Below the pieces are notes generated by a model. It ran no database searches. It saw nothing but the letters and a program-made list of their open reading frames with translations, and was not told the origin of the DNA. A stretch of 38,697 bases of DNA from positions 1 to 38,697 of the forward strand of contig NZ_PDZG01000046.1 of NCBI RefSeq assembly GCF_002735645.1, given 5' to 3'. Within the stretch, counting starts at the first letter, position 1; each line of letters starts with the position of its first letter. This document shows positions 34,559-38,697 of this stretch, piece by piece. The DNA comes from Iodobacter sp. BJB302. Lineage in GTDB: Bacteria > Pseudomonadota > Gammaproteobacteria > Burkholderiales > Chitinibacteraceae. The translations under genes were made by a program, and so were the position numbers.

Positions 34559-36084
34559 GCACCTTAAGGCTAATTCTGGGCGATCAGCTCAATATCAGGC
34601 ACAGCTGGTTTAGCGAAAGCGAGCTGGCCAGAACTGATCTGACTTATGTGCTGATGGAGCTGCGCAGCGAAACCGATTACGCCTGGCATCACGCCCAAAA
34701 AGTACTGGGCATTTTTGCCGCCATGCGCGGCTTTGCCCAAGCCCTGCAAAAGGCAGGCTGCCGCGTGCGCTATATCAAGATTGGCGATCAGGATAATCAG
34801 CAAAATTTTATTGATAATCTGCATGCCCTGATTAAAGCCGGGCAAATCAGCCAGTTAGAGCGCCAGCAGGCCGATGAATACCGCCTGGAAAGCGCGTTTC
34901 AAAGCACTGATTTTGGCATTCCCGTTACAGTGGTAGATAGCGAGCACTTTCTGCAAGACCGTGCCAGCATCAGCCAGCAGTTTGCACAAAAAGTCCCGCG
35001 CATGGAGTACTTCTACCGCGCGCTGCGTAAGCAATATCAAATTTTACTGGATGTCAATGGCCAGCCACTGGGCGGGCAATGGAATTACGATCAGGACAAC
35101 CGTAAACGCTGGAACGGCCAGCCTACAGCAAGCCCCTGGCTAAACCACCACAATGATCTCACCGCCCTGTGGGACGAAATCAGCCAGGCCCGGATCAAAA
35201 CTCTGGGCGCACCGCAGGCCGCTGATTTTGCCTGGCCAGTTAGCCGCAGCCAGGCCAGGCAAACGCTGGCCGCATTTATTGAAACTGCCCTGCCCAACTT
35301 TGGCGCGTATCAGGATGCCATGAGCAGCGCATCGCCCACTTTATTTCATGCAGGGATTTCATTTGCACTGAATTTAAAACTGCTGCACCCCATGGAAGTA
35401 ATCCAGGCAGCAGAAAAAGAGCTGAAAGCCGGGCGCGTCTCCCTTTCCACCGCGGAAGGTTTTATCCGCCAGATACTAGGCTGGCGGGAATTTGTCCGCG
35501 CCGTGTATTGGGCAAGGATGCCGGGCTATGCCACGCTCAACGCTCTGAACCACCAGCGCCCCCTGCCGCGCTGGTTTTGGAGTGGGCAAACCAAAATGAG
35601 CTGCTTAAAGCACGCGATTGATCAATCGCTGGCCTTGGGCTACGCCCACCATATTCAGCGCCTAATGCTTACCGGCAACTTTGCCCTGCTGGCAGGCATT
35701 GCCCCGGATGAAGTCGATGCATGGTATTTGGGTATCTATGTGGATGCCTTTGAATGGGTAGAGCTACCCAACACCCGCGGCATGAGTCAATACGCCGATG
35801 GCGGCCTGCTGGGCAGCAAGCCCTATACCAGCTCCGCCAGCTATATCCATAAAATGAGCGACTATTGCAAAGGCTGCAGCTATCAGCACACGCAAAGACA
35901 CGGCGAAGGCGCCTGCCCGTTTAACAGCCTGTACTGGCATTTTCACCACCGCCACAGCGCCACCCTGCAAAAAAACCCCCGCCTTGGCATGACTTACCAA
36001 ACATGGAAAAAAATGCCAGAAAGCGAACAAAGCGCCACATTATTGCAGGCAGAGCACTACTTAACGAATATTGATCACCTGTAG
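34555..36084 (+). CDS. phrB: FeS-type (6-4) photolyase/cryptochrome
   Basis: A 509-residue flavoprotein of the bacterial iron-sulfur cryptochrome/photolyase group (PhrB/CryB type). It begins [13 protein letters not shown], the usual start of this group. Four cysteines that would hold the 4Fe-4S cluster are at 350 (MSCLKH), 438 and 441 (DYCKGCSY) and 454 (ACPF), the same numbering as in the characterised PhrB of Agrobacterium. The [12 protein letters not shown] segment (365-376) carries the histidine region used in repair of (6-4) lesions. It should use blue light and reduced FAD to reverse UV photoproducts. The start overlaps the DUF2256 stop; a longer in-frame opening upstream lies within that gene and is rejected. 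No terminator is visible downstream. Confidence 0.93.
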   Translation: MSTLRLILGDQLNIRHSWFSESELARTDLTYVLMELRSETDYAWHHAQKVLGIFAAMRGFAQALQKAGCRVRYIKIGDQDNQQNFIDNLHALIKAGQISQLERQQADEYRLESAFQSTDFGIPVTVVDSEHFLQDRASISQQFAQKVPRMEYFYRALRKQYQILLDVNGQPLGGQWNYDQDNRKRWNGQPTASPWLNHHNDLTALWDEISQARIKTLGAPQAADFAWPVSRSQARQTLAAFIETALPNFGAYQDAMSSASPTLFHAGISFALNLKLLHPMEVIQAAEKELKAGRVSLSTAEGFIRQILGWREFVRAVYWARMPGYATLNALNHQRPLPRWFWSGQTKMSCLKHAIDQSLALGYAHHIQRLMLTGNFALLAGIAPDEVDAWYLGIYVDAFEWVELPNTRGMSQYADGGLLGSKPYTSSASYIHKMSDYCKGCSYQHTQRHGEGACPFNSLYWHFHHRHSATLQKNPRLGMTYQTWKKMPESEQSATLLQAEHYLTNIDHL

Positions 36085-36279
36085 CTTTTTAATTAAGGGC
36101 AGCCATTTTTAGTGCAAATAAAAGCCCATCGGCTCATTTAAAACTAAACAGATAAGCAGATAGCAGAAAGAGATTTCTGCAAATAAACCATGGCTATTCG
36201 GGGTAAAAATGAGCACCTTCAAGCACCATAAATACTTTAATCATTTGCATGGCAGCCCAATCAAACCAGCGAGATAAAA

Positions 36280-37011
36280 ATGCAAAAATTTGCAGAAATC
36301 CAAGCCCGCGCCATCGCACGCAAAGGGGGCGAGCAGACTTTACAAGACCTGCTGCCGCCAGTCGCAAGCGAAGCACAATTTTTAGCCCTGCCCGATCACC
36401 GCATCCTTGCCATGATGTGCAAAGCCATTAATCAGGCGGGCTTTAACTGGACAGTCATCAGCAATAAATGGCCGCAGTTTGAAGAAGCTTTTTTCGGCTT
36501 TGATACAGACAAGCTGGCCATGCTCTCAGCCGAGCAATGGGAAGCCTATTGCAGCGACGTGCGCGTGGTGCGGCATTGGCCAAGAATTCAGGCACTGATG
36601 GAAAACGTCAGCTTTGTGCGGGAATACAGCCAGCAACACGGCAGCTTTGCGCGTTTTCTAAACACCTACCCCGCATCCCGCCAGGTTGAATTAATGGCCT
36701 TTCTGAAAACCCACGGCAGCCGCCTGGGCGGGCAAACCGGGCAATGGTTTTTGCGCTACATCGGCAAAGACGCCTTTGTATTAACGCAAGATGTAGTACT
36801 GGCCCTGCAGCAAGCCGGCCTAGACATCCCCGACCAACCCACCGCCAAGCGTGATTTAAATAAAATCCAGCAGTTATTTAATGACTGGCACCAGGAAACC
36901 GCCCTGCCCTACACGCACCTAGGCAAAATCGCCGCCTATTCGGTGGGCGTGAATTATGAAAGCCAGTTAATTCAGCAGGAGAGTAGTAAGTTTAAGGCAG
37001 TGATTGGGTGA
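36280..37011 (+). CDS. DNA-3-methyladenine glycosylase I-like protein
   Basis: A 243-residue cytoplasmic protein resembling Tag-type glycosylases. The recognisable stretch is HRILAMMCKAINQAGFNWTVISNKWPQFEEAFFGFD (about residues 40-75), equivalent to the FxxxxxAGLSWxxIxxKxxxFxxxFxxFD signature of the family. The later GGQTGQWFLRYIGKDAFVLTQDV and LPYTHLGKIAAYSVG segments would complete the helix-hairpin-helix-type fold. The zinc-binding His/Cys set of classical Tag is not clearly present, so activity on 3-methyladenine is uncertain. It is encoded about 195 bases after the photolyase, and the AraC-MGMT gene is nearby, giving a small cluster of base-damage repair genes. Confidence 0.75.
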   Translation: MQKFAEIQARAIARKGGEQTLQDLLPPVASEAQFLALPDHRILAMMCKAINQAGFNWTVISNKWPQFEEAFFGFDTDKLAMLSAEQWEAYCSDVRVVRHWPRIQALMENVSFVREYSQQHGSFARFLNTYPASRQVELMAFLKTHGSRLGGQTGQWFLRYIGKDAFVLTQDVVLALQQAGLDIPDQPTAKRDLNKIQQLFNDWHQETALPYTHLGKIAAYSVGVNYESQLIQQESSKFKAVIG

Positions 37012-37137
37012 GTTGTGGCTGGGTGTGTTTGAAAACTACATTGCTTAAGTTGGCTTCATCTAGCTGTACATAACTAGCAGATACTTTATGCATACGCTAA
37101 TTCAGTACCACTCTAGCAAAGTTCAAAAAAATGAGTT

Positions 37138-37189
37138 CAGGTTTTGCAATCCACAAATAATTTCCTTGATTGCTGGATTGCAAGACCTG
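37138..37189. repeat. Inverted repeat element with CAGGTYTTGCAATCC arms
   Basis: CAGGTTTTGCAATCC (37138-37152) and GGATTGCAAGACCTG (37175-37189) are complementary with one mismatch around a 22-base loop. The arms share their core with the second element at 37484-37572, so both belong to one repeat family. Confidence 0.65.
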
Positions 37190-37460
37190 GCCCTATTATT
37201 TTTTGGTTTTTGCAATTTCAGTATTTAAGTCCCGGCCTGACAAGTTGAAAATTGCATTTCGTACAAATGCAATTGCCGTCTTTTGCTATACGGCGGGGCT
37301 TGCTTTAGTACTAACGCTTCACTGGCGCGGCCAGGAACCAGAACAAAATTACATACCAATGCTATTACTATTACTTACCCCATCATTACTCAATGTATTT
37401 TCGCTTGTCCAGTTGCAACAGAAACAGGACCAAAGCACCATAGAAGAAACAATCAACTAA
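37170..37460 (+). CDS. Small hypothetical membrane protein (uncertain)
   Basis: A 96-residue frame with two hydrophobic segments (about residues 30-50, NAIAVFCYTAGLALVLTLHW, and about 62-80, IPMLLLLLTPSLLNVFSLVQ). The only available early start is a TTG at 37170 that lies inside the arm of the repeat element, and there is no ribosome binding site, so the true start is unclear and the gene may be a relic. It is flanked on both sides by copies of the same repeat family, as if carried as cargo. No family is recognised. Confidence 0.35.
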   Translation: MLDCKTWPYYFLVFAISVFKSRPDKLKIAFRTNAIAVFCYTAGLALVLTLHWRGQEPEQNYIPMLLLLLTPSLLNVFSLVQLQQKQDQSTIEETIN

Positions 37461-37483
37461 ATTAACTGCAACAGAACCTATAT

Positions 37484-37572
37484 GGTCAGGCCTTACATTT
37501 AACACGAGCAATCAACTCCCCCCTTAGCAAACCACTTTAAATTTTATCCGATGCAAAATGTAAGACCTGACC
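37484..37572. repeat. Second inverted repeat element of the same family
   Basis: GGTCAGGCCTTACATTT (37484-37500) and AAATGTAAGACCTGACC (37556-37572) are complementary with one mismatch, separated by 55 bases. The AAGACCTG core is shared with the element at 37138-37189. Confidence 0.65.
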
Positions 37573-37608
37573 ACGAGACTTTTGATTTACTCTCACCTAT
37601 TCAAATAA

Positions 37609-38337
37609 TTAGTTCGGTTTATTAAGATATTTAGCAATCGCCTTGTTTAAATTATTAGGTTTAGTCATTTCAGACGTTAGTTGCACTGCATCTTTGTACG
37701 TCTCACGCGTCAAATCCTGCATGGTTTGTAACTTCTGTTTATGACCGTTGGGCAAAGCATCCAATTCATCAGAGTCAAAAAGATTAAATAGAGCATAAGC
37801 GACAACCTTGTTTTTAGGCACACCTTCACCTTGCGCATATCGTTTTCCAAGCGCGAATTGCGCGAAGTGTTCCCCCCGCTCAGCCCCCATGCGCAACCAC
37901 TTCACCGACAAAATATCGTCCTTGGTAACACCCAAGCCAACTTCATACATTAAACCTATGCTTCCCTGCGCAGAGGCATCACCTTGTTCGGCTGCTTTAC
38001 GATACCAACTAAAAGCTTGAACATAGTCCCTTGGCACACCTCGCCCATGAAAGTATTGGAAGCCCATTATTCTTTGCCCAACTACATGCCCCTGCTCAGC
38101 GGCCTTTCGGTACCAAACATTGGCCTGCGTATTATCTTGCCGCACACCTTGTCCTTCGTCATACATTACGCCAATGTTAAATTGCGCCTGAGCATCTCCT
38201 TGTTTAGCGAGCGGCATAAAGCTTTCAAATGCCTGTTTATAATTTCCTGCTTCATGTGCCATCAAACCTTCATCAAAACCAGCATTTGCTGTTGAAATAA
38301 ATCCAGACAAAAAAACAATAAGAATATAATTTTTCAC
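37609..38337 (-). CDS. Exported Sel1-repeat protein
   Basis: A 242-residue periplasmic protein with a signal peptide (about 1-19, cleavage after ANA). Residues about 35-185 contain four Sel1-like (TPR-type) units, each with the A-x-x-x-x-G-x-x-Y-x-x-G-x-G-V pattern (IGVMYDEGQGVRQD, MGFQYFHGRGVPRD, IGLMYEVGLGVTKD, LGKRYAQGEGVPKN) and WYRKAAEQG helices between them. Such proteins are adaptors for protein-protein contacts; no enzymatic activity is expected. The C-terminal 50 residues are charged and helical. The sequence is poorer in GC than its neighbours, and it borders a very AT-rich tract and an IS end, so acquisition by transfer is possible. Confidence 0.88.
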   Translation of the reverse strand: MKNYILIVFLSGFISTANAGFDEGLMAHEAGNYKQAFESFMPLAKQGDAQAQFNIGVMYDEGQGVRQDNTQANVWYRKAAEQGHVVGQRIMGFQYFHGRGVPRDYVQAFSWYRKAAEQGDASAQGSIGLMYEVGLGVTKDDILSVKWLRMGAERGEHFAQFALGKRYAQGEGVPKNKVVAYALFNLFDSDELDALPNGHKQKLQTMQDLTRETYKDAVQLTSEMTKPNNLNKAIAKYLNKPN

Positions 38338-38570
38338 ACTAAAATCCGTTTATATTTTAATAAATTTAAATTCAACTAAAAAACCAAGTACAAATTTAAA
38401 ATCAAAAACACTCAGACAGCACTTTCAATTAGATGAAAGTAAAATAATAATAATTTAATTAATAAATAAACCATACAAAAACACACTAAAAATAAATAAA
38501 AAATCAAAAAAGTTTAACAAATAAATAAAAATAAATTAACAATTAAAATCCTTTTCCATACAAGTTTTAA
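38338..38570. other. Very AT-rich intergenic tract
   Basis: About 230 bases dominated by A and T, with many AAATAAATAAA-type runs, between the Sel1 gene start and the right IS end. It should contain the Sel1 gene promoter, which cannot be pinpointed in such composition. AT-rich DNA is a frequent target for silencing proteins and for insertion elements. No gene was seen. Confidence 0.6.
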
Positions 38571-38697
38571 CCTGATTATGTCTCTTGCTCAATCTCCTTG
38601 CTCAAACCACTTAAAAGGCCTAAGGTGAACGAACGTTCTTTTGTGGAGTGGTCGTCATGGCAATCAACCCAATCCAGATGCAAAAGGGGCTGTCGCT
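38571..38697 (+). mobile_element. End of an IS1595-type insertion sequence (right copy)
   Basis: Bases 38571-38696 are the exact reverse complement of 1-126. The presumed IS terminus starts CCTGATTATGTCTC at 38571. A 9-base direct repeat CTTGCTCAA occurs twice just inside. The transposase gene begins at 38657 and is cut by the window edge. Confidence 0.75.
38657..38697 (+). CDS. IS1595-family transposase, N-terminal fragment cut by window edge
   Basis: The ATG at 38657 starts MAINPIQMQKGLS, the same fragment as on the minus strand at the left end. GTGGAG lies about six bases upstream of the start and can serve as ribosome binding site. Family assignment comes from the characteristic N-terminus of IS1595-type transposases only. 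Confidence 0.6.
   Translation, partial: MAINPIQMQKGLS

Overview
The window is a stretch of Gram-negative, probably betaproteobacterial DNA. A Neisseriales/Chromobacteriaceae-type (Iodobacter- or Chromobacterium-like) source is my inference from overall gene style, not something I could prove. Support for a motile, free-living heterotroph comes from two methyl-accepting chemotaxis proteins, a complete maltose/maltodextrin system with outer-membrane LamB, several lipoproteins and two-component systems. No rRNA, tRNA or CRISPR array was seen. Both window ends carry the same 126 bp in inverted orientation, each holding the first codons of an IS1595-type transposase reading outward, so the window is the unique DNA between two copies of one insertion sequence (or a contig that stops at them).

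Layout, left to right. (1) 219-3408: a three-gene glrK/lipoprotein/glrR (qseE-qseG-qseF type) sigma-54 two-component operon with start/stop overlaps. (2) 3666-4283: an apparent target of that system. A perfect TGTC-N10-GACA GlrR-type site and a near-consensus -24/-12 promoter precede a small exported protein made of 13-residue DASxPAS repeats, followed by a strong terminator. (3) 4302-6236: a divergent TetR regulator/MFS exporter pair with two matching operators. (4) 6325-16001: two chemoreceptors, DUF4337 and DUF2809 membrane proteins, a large DUF1566-Hsp70/actin-ATPase fusion, an unrecognised 185-residue protein and a periplasmic solute-binding protein. (5) 16099-25945: a maltodextrin locus, all on the minus strand: LacI-type regulator, then lamB, GH13 alpha-glucosidase, malK, malE, malF, malG. 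LacI-type operator-like sites lie upstream of lamB, and a 266-bp MITE-like element sits between the regulator and lamB.

(6) 26145-28743: a cobalamin-independent methionine synthase-like enzyme co-transcribed with a soluble hybrid histidine kinase. (7) 29040-30238: a yybP-ykoY (manganese) riboswitch upstream of a CaCA-family cation exchanger, pointing to Mn2+ efflux. (8) 30289-34262: small envelope proteins and lipoproteins, an AraC-MGMT alkyl-DNA repair protein and an orphan Tai4-like T6SS immunity protein. (9) 34415-37011: DNA repair genes: a 47-residue DUF2256 zinc-ribbon-like protein overlapping an FeS-type (6-4) photolyase, and a 3-methyladenine glycosylase I-like protein. (10) 37138-38570: inverted-repeat elements, a Sel1-repeat protein and a very AT-rich tract next to the right-hand IS end.

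The most interesting items are the GlrR/sigma-54 promoter in front of the DASxPAS repeat gene, the riboswitch-controlled CaCA exporter, and the DUF1566-Hsp70 fusion. All family names come from motifs read by eye; no database was searched.
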